Part shown: piece by piece, positions 23,501 to 36,536 of the stretch
Layout of the letters: each line of letters opens with the position of its first letter
How positions within the stretch are numbered: position 1 is the first letter of the stretch
Source of the DNA: Tetraselmis striata
Lineage: Eukaryota > Chlorophyta > Chlorodendrophyceae > Chlorodendrales > Chlorodendraceae
Direction of reading: 5' to 3'
NCBI GenBank assembly: GCA_006384855.1
Contig: VCJN01002566.1
Span: 124,001-188,000 of the forward strand
DNA: 64,000 nucleotides
Notes under the pieces: generated by a model
The model's input: the letters and a program-made list of their open reading frames with translations, nothing else
The model's database searches: none
What the model was told of the DNA's origin: nothing
Program-made: the position numbers and the translations under genes

Positions 23501-26500
23501 ACGCGCCCGTTTGCCTGTACGCCACGCCCGCGGAGGAGAGCGCGGTGGAGCCGCAGTGCCGGCCCTGGATGCTGGAGCCGCGCCCCTTCCGCGTGGGCAC
23601 GCAGGCCGACGCCGACTTTGACCACCCCTTCCTCAGCCCAAACAACCACCGCCGCCCCTTCCACGGGCTCATCTACGACGTGCGCAGCTTCGACCAGGCC
23701 GCGCAGCCGTGGGAGGTCAAGGCCATGGTGCAGTGCGCACCCAAGGACGCGCTGCTCGGTGGCGCCGGCGACGCGTACCTGCGCTTTGATGGCGGCGGCG
23801 TCGCAGGCTCGTCGCCGGGCTACGCCGTGCTTGGGCGCGACGTTACGGTGTCAGGCATTGCCAGCGGCATGTACGCCAACGCGAGCTACGACGCCCCGAC
23901 CTACGGCCCCGCCACCACCCTCTACGGCCCCGGCGTCGCCGGCACCGTCAACGGGGCGCCCGGCGTGCTCACGCTCACCGCGCGCACCACCTGCGGCGAG
24001 AAGCGCGCGCTGGGCGGGGAGGCTTTCTCTGCCGCGCTGGTCGACGCGACTGGCTTCCGGCTGGACGAGGGCTTTGTCACCGTCGCGGACGCCAATGACG
24101 GCACCTACCTCGTCGCGTACGCGGCCGACGGCGCGCCCACCTGCGGCGCCTGGAACCTGAGCGTGGCGCTGGCCGACGATGAGGTGGCGCGCCTCGAGGT
24201 AGACATTGCGCCAGGCGCCACCAACGCCACGCGCTCCGAGGTGCTCGCGGCCCCCGGCGGCGACTACGGCTTCACATCCAACAGCGTCTCCGCGCTTGTC
24301 ATCCAGGCGCGCGACTTTGGCGGCTGCCCCGCCCGCGCGCCTGACGACGTGTTCAAGGCTACGCTGCGCGGACCCGCGGACCTGGAGGCGACGGTGGTGT
24401 ACGTGGGTGACGGGCGCTACGAGGCGCGCTTTATTGCGCCCGTCGCCGGCACCTACTTTGTCGAGGTGTGCCTTGTAGGGGCCGACGGCAGCGAGACCGT
24501 CATCTCCAACGGCCACTTCTGCCTGGCCGTCGCCGGCACCGGCAGCATGCTGTTCCGCGGCGAGGGCGCAGTGGTGGTGGACGAGCCCGCCGGCGAAGGG
24601 TACAACCTCGATGGCGCAGGGCTGGGCGGCTTTACGATGGAGGCGTGGGTGCGCTCGGACGGGCCGCCCGTCGACGGCGCCGCGGCGACGCTGATCGCCA
24701 AGGGCACGTACGACGAGGCCAAGGGCGCCGAGTACCTCAAGGGCTACTTTCTGCGCTACAGCGACGACTACGCGACCATCGTCGCGGGCGTGTACACCGG
24801 GCTGGGCGAGCTGCGCCTCGCGAGCGCGCCCAACGAGGTGGCGTCCAACGTGTGGTTCCACCTCGCGGCGGTGTACAACGGCACCAGCCTCACCCTGTAC
24901 CGCAACGCGGGGCAGATTGGGCGCGCGCTCTTCGACGCCCCGCGCGCGCTGCACGCCAACGACTACGCGCACCCCGTCACCGTCGGCGCCGGCTTTTTCG
25001 GCAGCGTGGACGAGGTCAAGCTGTGGGACCACGCGCGCAGCCGCGCGCAGCTCAGCGCGGGGTACTTTTGCCCGCCGCCGCCCTCGATGGAGGGGCTGCT
25101 GCTGTACCTCCCCTTCAACGAGGTGCACGAGTTTGGCACGCTCACCGCGGGCTACAGCGCGACCTGCCACCCGGACAGCGCCGCCGCGCTAGCGTCGACC
25201 TGCCTGCAGGCGGCGGTGTACAACGCCCAGGTGGGCGGCAACGCCACCGTCGTGGGTGCGGAGTACGACCCCGACACGCGCATGACCATCGACGGCGTCG
25301 GCTTCATCAGCCGCACCTACAGCTTCGTGGAGGGGCTGGCGGCGCGCATCACGACAGACGCCGCGCCGACGCTGCTGACCGTTCGCTCTCGCGACCGCTG
25401 CGGCTGGCCCTTCCTCACCGGCGGCGACGGCCTCTTCCAGGTGGGCGTCCAGAAGTATGTGTGGAACTACCTCAGCCCGGACCCCCCGGGGCTGCCGTAC
25501 CCGCGCCTGCAGACGCAAAACGCGGAGCAGACGGAGCTGTCGACGGCGACGCTCGACACTTGCGCGGACCCGGCCGCGCCGGCGCTCCCGTACCGCAAGG
25601 GCGACGTGCACAACCAGGCCAAGTCGTTCACGCTGGCGGGCACCTACCTGCTGCGCGAGTCGGTGCGGCTGTCGACGGTGCAGGGCGGCGGCCGCCTGGC
25701 GCAATTTGAGCGCAACGGGGAGCTGCCGATCTCGGTGACGTCCGGCCGCCCGGTGCGCATGACGCTGGAGGGGCTGGACCGCACCTTTGTGGCCGGGCAG
25801 CCCGCGACGGTGTACGCGTCGGCGTACGACGACTTCAGCAACCTGCTGCTGGAGCGCATTGACTTCAACGTGGACCTCACCATGGTCGGGGAGCCCTGGA
25901 CGCTGGCGCTCAACGCGACCGTCACCTTTGCACCGCTCACGGGGCGCTACGCCATCGTTTTCACCGCGCCGCACTCGCCCGCCGCCGGCGCATACAGCCT
26001 GCTTCTCAGCAGCGCGACGCCCGGCGTGTCGCTCGCCACCACGCCCGCCGTCCCCTCGTTCCGCCCGCAGCCTAGCCCCTGGCGCCCCGTGCTCACTGAC
26101 GGCGGGCCGCCCCCCGCGGCCACGCACCGCTTCGAGCACTCGGCCGTCATGCACGACGGCGACATGTACGTCTTTGGCGGCGCGCTCTTCGACAAGTCGT
26201 ACCTCAACGACCTGCTCGTGCTGCGCGGCGCAGACGGCCACACCCACCACGACGCCTTCGCCTACCAAAAGGCCATCGCGCTCAACTCGACCGCGCCCGT
26301 GCCCGGCGCGCCCGTCGTGCAGGTCACGCTCGACACGGCGGAGCTGATCGCCGCCGGCCGGCTGCGCGAGACGTGCGTCGACATGCTGTTCAAGGGCCCG
26401 GCCAACGGGGAGCCGCTCGAGTTTTATGTCGACCCCTTCCCTGGCTGCAACGCCCCCGACACGGTCGTCTTCGTCAAGCTCCCCGACGGCGCGCTAGCCG

Positions 26501-28095
26501 CGCCCGGCGAGCTCAGCATCACCATGCTGTACGGCAACGCGTACGTGGTCGACAACGCGTACGCGGCGCCGGGTAGCATGTTTGCGGTGTACGACGACTT
26601 TGAGGGCGACGCGATCGACCCCGCGTGGTCGGCCGTCGAGAGCTGCACCATGGCGCCCGCGCCCGCGCCGGTGCACACCCTCAACACCAGCTACGCGCGG
26701 CTGGGCGCCGGCAGCCTGTACGCGCCCGTCGGCGCGCGCGGCGGCCTGCTCGCGACGCTGGCGGAGCCGATGGAGTCGTTCACGCTGCGCGCGTACTTTT
26801 GGGACAGCGACCACGTGTCGAGCGCGCACTACATCAGCCCCGACCTCGCCGCGTGCGGCGCGACCGCCGGCGGCAACCCGACTCACGCGCGCCCCAACCA
26901 CCTGCAGGCGCGCGTGACGGCCGTGGGCACCTACACCATGAGCAGCCGCCTCAAGTACTGCGTCGGCGCGCCGTGGCAGAGCGCGCCCGACGCCGCGCCG
27001 CGCCGCGCCGCGCAGTGGCGCCGCCTGGAGGTGCGCAGCGCGCCCGAGGTCGGCCTGGAGGTGCTCATCGACGGCGCAGTGGTCAAGACCGCGCCGCCGA
27101 TCACCGCGACGCGCGTCCTCATCGGCGCCGGCCTCAGCCTGGACGTCCCCGTCGCCCGCAACCTGGCGGGCGCGCACGCGCACTGGGACGAGGTGCGCCT
27201 GTCGGCGTGGGCGCCGGGAGTGTCGGCGGTCGCGGGCGGCCTGGACGACGACGTGATGGTGGATGCCGTCGAGTCGCGGCAGTGGCTGGCGGTCGAGGCC
27301 GCGCCCGGCGGCGCCGGGCCCCCGCCGCCGCGCTACAGCCACAGCGCCGTCGTGTCGGGCGGCAAGATGTGGGTCTTTGGCGGCGAGCGCGCCAGCTACG
27401 CTTTCAACGACCTCTGGGCCTGGGACTTTGCCGCCGCCACGTGGGCGCACGTGACGCCCGGCGGCGCCGCGCTCCCCTCGCCGCGCTACGAGCACAGCGC
27501 CGTCGTCGTGACCAAGCCCGACGGCGCCGAGTGCATGCAGGTGGCGGGCGGTCGCGCGGGGCACCGCTTCCTCGCCGACGTGTGGGAGTACTGCTTTGAG
27601 GCCAACGAGTGGACGCTGCTGGCGGAGACCACCGCGGCGGGCGCGCGCTTCGGGCATGCCGCCGCGGCGATCCCCGGCACCGCCACCGTGTACCTCTTTG
27701 GCGGCTACACTGACACCGGCTTCAGCGCCGGCTTCTTCGAGTGCGCCGGCGGGCGCTGCCTCGACATCACGTGGGGCTGCCCCGAGGCGCCCTCCGTGGG
27801 CGCCACCGCCGCGGACGCCGGCCTCGCCCCGCGCTACGGCCACGCGATGTACGCCTCGCCCGACGGCGCCGCGCTCGTGCTCTACGGCGGCTCCAACCTC
27901 GCCTCGAAGGACGGCCTCCCCGGCGCGTTCCGCTTCGCCGTGGACGCCTGCCACTGGGAGCGCCTCACCGTGGACGGCCCCGACCCCAGCCGCTACGAGC
28001 ACGCGCTCGGCTGGACCGCCGGCGGCCTCCTCGCGCACGGCGGTCACTCTGCCGGCTCGTACCTCAACGACCTCGCCTTCCTCCCCGTCACATGA
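13770..28095 (+). CDS. Giant secreted LamG/TIG/filamin/DUF2341/kelch multidomain protein (4106 aa)
   Basis: Seven exons (13770-13845, 14525-14601, 14723-14782, 14900-15207, 15394-16656, 16972-19963, 20551-28095) close in phase to 4106 residues. Residues 1-26 are a signal peptide (ATIAALLLLALATPITG), followed at once by SYFRYGTLSW. Approximate modules: Cys-rich region 100-640; LamG-like 820-1040, 1448-1626, 1819-2062, 2213-2389, 2409-2653 and 2924-3099, most with the signature WHH followed by a strand and LYVDG; TIG/IPT-like near 1201, 1672 and 2115 (FNFAPSQW, HNFAPSQW); filamin-like Ig 2683-2918 and 3328-3413; one kelch blade 3451-3485; DUF2341-like 3491-3606 (ending ITMLYGNAYV); a further LamG-like part 3603-3816; then kelch blades 3831-4106 (RYSHSAVVSGGKMWVFGGE and others). 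No transmembrane segment or GPI signal is evident. A role in cell wall, matrix or adhesion is inferred from domains. The fifth donor, GTCCGC, is unusual but frame-preserving. The last intron splits a LamG domain. Confidence 0.88.
20479..20532 (+). repeat. Poly-C tract and (AC)n microsatellite in the last intron of the giant gene
   Basis: An intron of 587 bp (19964-20550) contains a 15-C run, TCCCCCA and about 16 AC units, ending 18 bases before the acceptor CCACCAG at 20550. A second C run lies at 20236-20250, and AT-rich TATACAT repeats fill 20000-20150. The pyrimidine-rich run may serve as the polypyrimidine tract. Confidence 0.85.
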
Positions 28096-28100
28096 GGAGA

Positions 28101-28124
28101 CCCCCCCCCCCCCCCCCCCCCCCC
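28101..28124 (+). repeat. 24-base poly-C tract in the 3' UTR of the giant gene
   Basis: A run of 24 C starts six bases after the TGA of the giant gene, and another C run lies at 28249-28262. Both are in the presumed 3' UTR. A long C run in mRNA could bind poly(C)-binding proteins; this is speculation. Confidence 0.8.
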
Positions 28125-28354
28125 GCCCTCGTGTGGGCGGCACCGGGCTGCGCGGCCGGCCCGGCGGCTGGCGCCCACCGACGTGCCATGGCATGCTCTG
28201 TTGTCGCGCCGCCGCGTGCCCCCGGCCCATCGCCGCCAGCAAGGACCCCCCCCCCCCCCCCCTCTCTAATAGCACGCCAGCCATTCATCTCATTGCACCC
28301 ACCATGAGGACACATCGAGCCGGGCGCTCAGCCGCTGGCCCACGCGCGCCGCTC

Positions 28355-28359
28355 TGTAA
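28355..28359 (+). promoter_or_regulatory. Candidate TGTAA polyadenylation signal for the giant gene
   Basis: TGTAA occurs 260 bases after the stop codon. TGTAA is the usual green-algal poly(A) signal, so this fits if the organism is a chlorophyte, but the word is short and could be chance. Confidence 0.25.
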
Positions 28360-28692
28360 CCTGAGCTCTGTGCTCCGATAAGCGGCCTCTCGTGGCCCGC
28401 CAAGACAGGCGCACCGCACCAGCGAGCAAGGCTATCGCGAGAGGCGGGGCAGCGCATGCGATGGTATTTCCCAACTCAGGGGACCTTTGCAGTAGTGGCA
28501 CGCTGATATGCGACAATGTGCCAGTGCTACAGTCCGCCCCGCTGTTAGCTATGACGGTGTTACTGCCTTAAGTAACGTCAAGTTCCTGCACCGCGCCTTG
28601 TTATTATAAGCACAATGCCGCCACTCCTGCGCTATAGTATGCTTCGCCAGTCGAACCGCATTTGGCCGCTCAGCACGCCGCACTCGCAGTCC

Positions 28693-29057
28693 ACAACATG
28701 GCCTTGTATGTGTGGCTACAACAGCCCCTTAATTAAATGGGTACCGGTACTCATTTCCTTATTAGTGCGGGGGCGCGCCGGGCTTGGTGCAACACATATT
28801 GCTTGTTACAGAATACAACATCTTTCGTTTGTTCCCTGGGTGCCACAGGGGCCCGGCACGGATGATGTTACCTGCACTACAATTTGACATGGCATTGACA
28901 GCACTCGCTACTTCCGGACGACGCGTACGAGGTACGGTCCTCGGCCCTTGGTCCAATGGGTACAATGCGCCCTGCGCACAGCGCGCCCCCCGCACTGAAG
29001 AAATGGGTACCGGTACCCATTTAAGGGGCTGTACATTGCCATATAGGGCCACGTTAC
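28693..29057. mobile_element. Foldback (MITE-like) element with about 80-bp terminal inverted repeats
   Basis: The left arm (28693-28779) and right arm (28981-29057) are imperfect inverted repeats. Both contain CAGCCCCTTAA, then ATGGGTACCGGTAC, then CATTTC and a G/C-rich inner end with GCGCG. The arms also match outward as CATGGCC against CGTGGCC with small indels. About 200 bp of unrelated sequence separates them and holds no plausible protein. The structure fits a non-autonomous DNA transposon or a fold-back RNA. The outer ends and any target-site duplication are not resolved. Confidence 0.6.
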
Positions 29058-31101
29058 TGACCGACTCCTGGGCTGTGCGATTATCCCTCCGCCGCTGCGC
29101 GAGTGCGCCGCTGTGGGCCGAGCACTTGTATTACTGTACGAGCAAGTGCGCCCAGCACAATGGAGAAATAAGGCCAGGCGTCCTGCTGGCCGCTAGCTGT
29201 GATATGCTGATACAGCCGGCATATTGTTGTGCAACCGTGATACAGCCGATATATTGCTGCACAGCAAGGGGGGCCACTTCCCCAGAACCACCCCATCGCC
29301 TCCTCATACCCTTTGTCAACCTACTACCAGTGGCTAGCCCTCTACGGCATAGGACCAGTATCAATTGATAATCGCATTCCTACCCGCCATGGCGGAACTA
29401 CAGGGAGCAAAGCGCTCCGCCGCTTGCCCGCAGGTGCCGCTTCATAATCATGAGCCCTGCGCTCTGCACTCCACAAAGCACCTGCCTCATTGGCGGTCGG
29501 CCACGCGCACCACATCGGGCAGCATGCCAACACGAAACGCAGTCATTCAATAGTGCACTCGACGGCTCAGTTGTGGCGGGACACACTGAAATGCGACAGA
29601 CTTCACAGTCTAATGAGACGCAAGTGTGGCAATACAGAAAACAATAGAGAAGAATGGAATGAAAAATGTCTTGATAATTTGCCTTTCTTGAAAGATATCT
29701 GGCATACATCTTAATCGCATTGTGAATTGATTTTGAATAGCACAAAGAGCATTGTTTTGGTTTGTAATGCCCCCTTTATTCAGGAAACGTTTGCGTACAT
29801 TGTTAGAAAATAGATAGCAATACAGGAGTACGGACCGGTGTACAGCGATGATAAGCTTACGTTCATGATTCCTTCTCAAACTCTAGTAGTGCGATGAGTG
29901 CAACGCACGTATGATACATCATCCTGGTAGTACAAGTACTTGAGTAATCCGTTTATGGCAAGCGGTTTATTGCAACGCTAGGAGGGTCCGTGGCGAATTT
30001 CAACACGGCCATGCACCGCCGTTCGAACTTGGTTGCAACCTACGCGCTAGTATGTTTTTTAGTGCCACTGCCCAGGGCTACGACAGAAGCGCGTGTTGCT
30101 ACAGACTACACAAATACACTGCATGCGCCATCTGAATGAATCCATGAATCGCCGCGCAGCTGTCCCCGTTGTAGACACCACAGAGTTGAGACAAGCAAGG
30201 CCGCCACGCCAGCTAGGAGGGCAAGTGCGCCGCGCTGTGCTCCTCTGACAAGCACTGTGCCAAAGTATGCTAAAGTATGCGCTGGTTGCTGGCCGCTGAA
30301 ATAGATGGCCGGCAAGGAGGTTAGGATCCCACCCTGCGCCACATCACCCCAGGACCTCCCTCCCTTTTCATCCTATCTGACGGACCATTTTCTAGTCATC
30401 TCATTCCGCAATTTCAGTCATTTCACATCCACCATCAGGACACGTCAAGCCGCATGCTCTCTGCCGCAGGCCAACAAGTGCCGCTCAATCTACAACATGT
30501 TGATCTCCGTGCCCCACAACAAAGCTGCTGCCGCATTGCCAGCCTGCCGCGCCCCACATCCGCCAGCACACCATCGCCGAATAGGGTGATATGAGCTTGT
30601 AATGCGATTGAATCGTGCACTCACATAGTTGACGGTGGAGAGACACCTGAGTCAATGCTACCGCGATATGGCCCCTGTTCACATTGCCGGAAAACATCAA
30701 GAATACATTTCACCGAGGTAGTTTTGCGGCAGTACCGCATGTTCCGTTTAGGCCATTCCGACAGAATGACATGGTTTAGGTAACCCCCCCCCCCCCCCCC
30801 CTCATCCAGTTTGAGCCCCCACCCCTCCAGTTTGTCGGTAATGATCTTCTAGTACTGTATGTACTACGGCACACGATGTAAGTCATTGTGACACGTGGCA
30901 TGCACTTCCAACAAGAAGGCGAGGCACCATGTCTCCCCCGCCCCAACTGTCTATGGTGAGCCACAAATATGCGGAGGGTTGGGAAAAAGATGAGAGAACA
31001 AGCGTTGAGTGTTGCCCCGGCGATCTAACGGAGGGCACCTGGCGGTGCTGGGACTTTGCGCGGCTGTTGCAGTGCTGGTTTTCGATGCTAAATCTGTTGA
31101 G
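29058..31101. other. Gene-poor stretch
   Basis: Only short open frames on both strands, none recognised. A C run of about 19 bases lies at 30783-30801. Confidence 0.35.
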
Positions 31102-31340
31102 AGGCGTCCCGGCAACGCATCGGCGGCCGTGCGGTGCGATGCGGTGGCGGTTTCATCATTAAGTGTGATGTATACTTGATTTCGAAGCAATTTCAGCAAG
31201 CAACACGCATGGCCGCTTGCTGTCGCCGCGCTAATGCCCCGCCAGCCCTTTGAACATGGCCGATAGCATACCCACACCTCCGCTGGGTGGTGTCCCGGCA
31301 ACGCAGCGGCCGTGCGGTGCGGTGCGGCGACGGTTTCAGT
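31102..31340. repeat. Pair of short direct repeats, about 50 bp, 184 bp apart
   Basis: The words TCCCGGCAACGCA, CGGCCGTGCGGTGCG and CGGTTTCA occur in the same order at about 31106-31155 and 31290-31340 with a few differences. No gene is apparent between them. It could be a local duplication or short element ends. Confidence 0.5.
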
Positions 31341-32063
31341 ATTGGTTTCGGAGCATCTCCAGGTCCTGGAGCTGTGTTTCGCGATATCCGCTCTCTCCCT
31401 CTGCACACTCACCCAGCACTCACGAGCGTCCCTGAACGAGCGGGAGGAGCGGCCAATCGCAAATCGCCGCCGTACATGCAGGAGTAGGCAACTGAACGAG
31501 GCGGTGTTCGACGAACCTGAGGCGCTCATCGTGGAAGTGAGACGTTCGCCGCAGCTGGGCGTGGTTCGCCCTTTTAATTACGGTATGTTTATCGTCCCAT
31601 TGTTATCTCTCTCCGTCAGCGCCAGCACTGCCTGCGTACTCAGCTATATAGCAGGACATGATAGGCAGCACCATGGTTACCTATTTTGTCTGTCTATATC
31701 TTGTTAAGACAGGCACCACCGGTGGTTTGGGACATGTGTGGAGCGTGGTCTTCAACGGTCGGGCGCGCGTGCCGCAGCGATCCTTGGCACTGCGGCATGT
31801 CGTTGTTCCTTACTATGTGACCACCATCATTGCGTGCATGTACGCGTTTCTCATTCCCTTCACATATGTCCTATATTTACCTAATAGTCTACCGCCCTCA
31901 CTGGATTCTCAGGTCCATCAGTGTTTGCGACACCTCTCATACATCAATTTTAAGGTGTTGGAAGATGCGCACATTGTCCGTATTGTTTATTGGGATTTCC
32001 GAACACATATGTTCTCTAGACCATGCAACACTATGTCGACAACATAAGGGTCCGATGTCCAAG

Positions 32064-32071
<8 letters not shown>

Positions 32072-32106
<35 letters not shown>
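32072..32106 (+). repeat. (TG)n microsatellite
   Basis: About 17 perfect TG units following an AT-rich run. Confidence 0.9.
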
Positions 32107-32107
<1 letters not shown>

Positions 32108-32599
32108 GAGCTATGGGAACAAGTTTTGTGTGAATACATGAAATGCTGCATGATGCATCACGGGATAGCGTATGCGTTTCAAACAATTATGTGTGTCCGC
32201 ACATACAAGCTGCCCCCGACACCAAACTTGCAACACCCATTGCTCATTCACCAGCCCGATTCCATACTTTTGAGGTCAAGCGCCATGGCCCTGGACTCCT
32301 GAAGTCTGTATAATAATCCCTCACTGAAAGGCGGAAAGGCTAATCGAAAGTTGTAAAATTGATGTTTTCTTGTCGTGCTGAGCTAGCCAGGTACCACATG
32401 CCGATCAGGGGGCTATAATGTTCACTCAACAATAAACGCATATACGAGCCAAATGGATGCAATGCCGCCGCCACTACCAACGATGCTGTGCTATGATGAC
32501 ATTGTGATGTCCACAGCTCAAACTTTTCCTCACCTATTGGTACCGGTACGTACCGACGCTCACATGACGAGCATCGGACGATATAATCATCACTATCTA

Positions 32600-35500
32600 C
32601 AAGACATCCCCTCGTCACATAAAACCACATGACGAAAGTATAGTGTGGCCGGCCGATCTGAAGTCGCCGCCGACGACAGACAGCGGGAATGATGACGACA
32701 GCGGTATCGCAGATCCGGCGGAAAAAAACCCCCAACATGCGGCGCGGCCGACCCCCTCCGCTGAGGGCATGGAGATGAAGGAGGGCGAATTGCATCCGGC
32801 CGGTGAGGCAGCCGCATTCCCGCATGACTCGGCATCACCGAATCACGCGGTTGATCCAGCCCAACTTGCCCCCGGCCGGTCCGCGAGGACACATGCAAAG
32901 GCAAAAGAGACCCCACCCGCCGCCTCACCGCCAGCCACAGAGCCCGCATGCCTCGGGAAACGCAAAATTAAAACAATAATGCAATAACGCCCAGCCGCCA
33001 GAGCCGCCCAACGTGCGGCTGCTGAGGCGTCGGAATACGATTCCAACTCCGCCGGCGCAAGCCACGACGACGCTGCGCGCGGCGACCTCCTCTCCCTGCC
33101 CACACGGCACCCGCTCGATCGAATGATGCCCCGCCACAGGCGCTGAGAATGGGGCACCCCGAGGAGCCCCCCAGCCGGCCGGCCACATGCCACCACCCCC
33201 ACACGTTTCGGTCTGACCCGGTCCGGACGGAGCAGAGGCGTGACGGCCGTACGGTGAAGCAGCTACCGCAGGGGCGCCATCACCACCGGCTGCGGCATGT
33301 GGTGCGGTGGGCGGAGGCGGCTCGGCGCACGCCCATCTGTGCAAGTCCCCGTGAAGCAGGCGCCACACCCGCGGCAGCGGATTCTCTTGGTCACTGGTTC
33401 CGTAATCCCGTCGGCAGCGGTCCAGCCCTCCTTGCTCTCAGTAATACGGCGCTTGGATGAGTAGTTCCTACGTCCCATCATATCACACCACTACTCGGCG
33501 CCGGCGGCTCGCAGCGGCGGGGTTTGGCTAGGGGCTAGTCCGTGGCGCTCCGGGTGCTGCGATGCATGTTCAAGTGTCCGCGCTACTGCTGCAACTTAGC
33601 CGGTTTGAGAAATACGGCACCGTTGGGCGTTCCGTTGTGACGGAGCTTGTGAGGCGAAAAAGTAAAAGGATTAGTGTGACGAAACCCGGACCGATTACGT
33701 GTACACGCGTGAGGCGCGCTTTGGGCCAATGTACTATGGAAATGGCACAACATGCTACTGGTAGCATATTACGAAACGCGCCGAGTCGGACACGCCATTG
33801 CGACTACTGAGCCTAGCAATGAAGTGGCGAATACACGGTAGATGCGGGGATTACCTGCCCATTCCCTGGGAAAATCGCGATTACATGCCATTACGGTATA
33901 ATTACGAGACTGTCCGGGAGGATTGTGACCCATCCCAAGGCCGCATGCCCTCCCGGTGCGGGCCGCTGCGAGAGGCCCCTATGCGCGCGCGCACTCGCGC
34001 TCCTAGCCCAATATCCCACTTTGAAAAGCCGCATCTCCGGTGGACGAATTCCACGCGGCCGCCAAAAAAGGCAAACAGCCCTCCCGACCCGCTCCGCTAT
34101 GCGGCGCACCCTCCCCCAAAGTGCCGCCGGCCTCGGTAATACCTCCCAAGCAGAACTAGTGTCACGCGGCCCCACACCCGCAGCACGTAGAGGACGCCGC
34201 CCCGCTACTTGCCCCACAACAACCAAGAATCCCATTGGCAGACCCCCCCACATCACTCTGACGGGTGTGGCGATGAACACGCCACCTCGAGACTATATGG
34301 TACTCGTTTTGAACGACTACTAACGCTAACCCACGTATCGACATTACAATTGAATAAGAGCGTCGCAATGCTAATCTCGCCATCTTCCGAAACATTGGAC
34401 ACCCAACACGGCCACAGCCAACAACATCCGGTCTGCATACGACGCGTCTTGGTGCCCATCCAAAGAGACAGGAGAGACCTCACGACGGGCAGCCACAACA
34501 GTCAAACTCGCCCTCTCCAACGTAGAAACAACCGAGGCCATATGCATGCAGACCGACCGCCGCCAAGCTATGGCCAACAAACTCAACACGGGCGCCGGCC
34601 AACCAGTGCTCCCCCCGCATCGAAGCTCTCTAACCCCGAAGCTCTCACCCCGGCCGCCTCCCCCCGGCCACCGCCGCTCGCTCCGGCCGCGGCCAAGGTC
34701 GTGGACAAACATACAGCCCGGACCGCACCTCCGGCCACTGGAGAGGCCGCGGCCAAGGCCAGCCCAAGCCCATCGCCTAAGAGTCCGAGGCACAACACAA
34801 CCCACCCCCGGATGACGACTCGGACGCGGCAGCCTCCACTCGCATCCGTACACAACCATCACGTCCGTCATCGCCCGGAACCTGACAGCCGGTGAAGGCG
34901 CACAATCCACCCCAGCTCATAGTGCCGGATCCCAGGTCAAGCGCGTGGCGCACAAACACACTCTGCACTCCGCCCAGACAACTCCGGCTCTGCCCACTTC
35001 CCCCCGGTCCGGAAGATGCCGAGGACCAGCCCCCGCCTTCCATAAGATCTTATCACCCGCGACACCTCCCCAGAGGCGGCTTGCCGCAAAGGGATGCTAT
35101 CGACTCCCCAAATTAATGGACCACATCTTCCCCTGCAGACGCATCCGCATCGCCATCGTACACGCCGCCCTCATCACCACCGGCGGTCTGCTTCACTCCC
35201 CCACTTGCTCCCTCTCGCTTGCTCTCCCCATCGGTGATGAGCAAATGGCAAACGACGCCCATGACTACGTACGACACCGACTTCGGTGACCTGGTCGCCG
35301 AAGACTACATGGAGGACCATGGGGGCCTCTAAAGCCCCCTGCCAACGAAAAAACACACGCCCCAGCGGCAAACAACACCGAATCTATGACCCTTGGCCAA
35401 ACCACAAACCCCATGGCGCAACCACCAATCTCATTAAGCTTGAGACGGCACCCCGACCGGTGGCGGAGGCCCATATATATGTAGGGAGCGTATGGCAGGG

Positions 35501-35600
35501 CGGGACGCTTCGGCTGCCTCAGTCCGCATGCACTTCCTTCTCCGGACATATCCCATCGTTTGGAATGGACAGCAAATAAAACGGCGCCGCCCTAGTTAGA
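32600..35600. other. GC-rich region with unassigned open frames
   Basis: This stretch has base composition and Ala/Pro/Arg-rich open segments like coding sequence, for example 32643-32987 on the plus strand (acidic, with GNDDDSGIADP and a basic end GKRKIK). The frames break repeatedly, and I could not join them with consistent splice sites or match them to a family. It may be a decayed mobile-element ORF. No function is assigned. Confidence 0.3.
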
Positions 35601-36536
35601 TGCCTATACCCGAGCGCCGGGTCGAAGTTGCACACATAGGACCAAACACCCATAGGACGCCCGGGGCCGCCTATGAATAACTGGGCGCGGACGCCGGAGA
35701 CGCCGCGGCGAAGTCGGGGAGAGTAGACAGGATGGGCAGCCCACGGCTGCAATGGACGGAGGACGGAGGGGATTGGAAACATGTGCATGCAGAGGAAGGC
35801 CGGCACGCGGAGCTGTAATGTAGCTATTGTGTTCCTATTCGTGCTGCCGGACAGTATAAAACAAATGGCCCGTCGACGATTCAAATCTAACATCAAAGAC
35901 TAATAAGCGGGAATATCGTTGTAAGAAATGTCAAATTTAAAATGTGTCCCTATCATAGATAGAGATGGCTAGCCCGTAGAACAACTCGGTCCGGGCGGTG
36001 GAGAGTAGCGGATTCGTATGTTGTAACAAATATCAATATCAATATCAATGTCAATTTGTGCTGCCCGACTTGTTAAACCCATTTATTGTGCGCGCATCAC
36101 TGGGAAAGGTGTGCGGCCAGCCTAGGGGCGTCATTGGTTTTTACGGATAAGTGTTTCCAAGCGCCCGTAGTATGTGCCGCCCGCGTTATCCGCGCCCCGG
36201 CACATTAACTGCCGCTATTGCTATATTAATGGATATCAAACATTGCTGCCCCTCTGCCATGTATAGCTATCAAACACAACAATGTAAACATAGTAAACAC
36301 ACCCATGAGACCCGTCTCTGAGCTTGGCGATGTGCTCGCATGGGTCCTTTCTGCCCCCGGGAAACCGTAGAGCTGGCATGGGGAAGGACGCAGGGGCGGA
36401 GGTGGAGGAGGTCCAGCCACGGTATCCATACCGCGATCACTACCTACTCCCATTTTTGGCGGACATAGCAGCCAGCGCCTACACAGCAGCCTGCGCTTAA
36501 CTGCCGTTCCACGCACAGCATATACGACAATAATAT

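Noticed and set aside
22267..23664. 465-codon and other long antisense frames (also 23851-25170 and 26494-28284)
   Set aside because: Strong third-position GC bias in the sense exon opens the complementary frame; composition is low-complexity and no motif appears.
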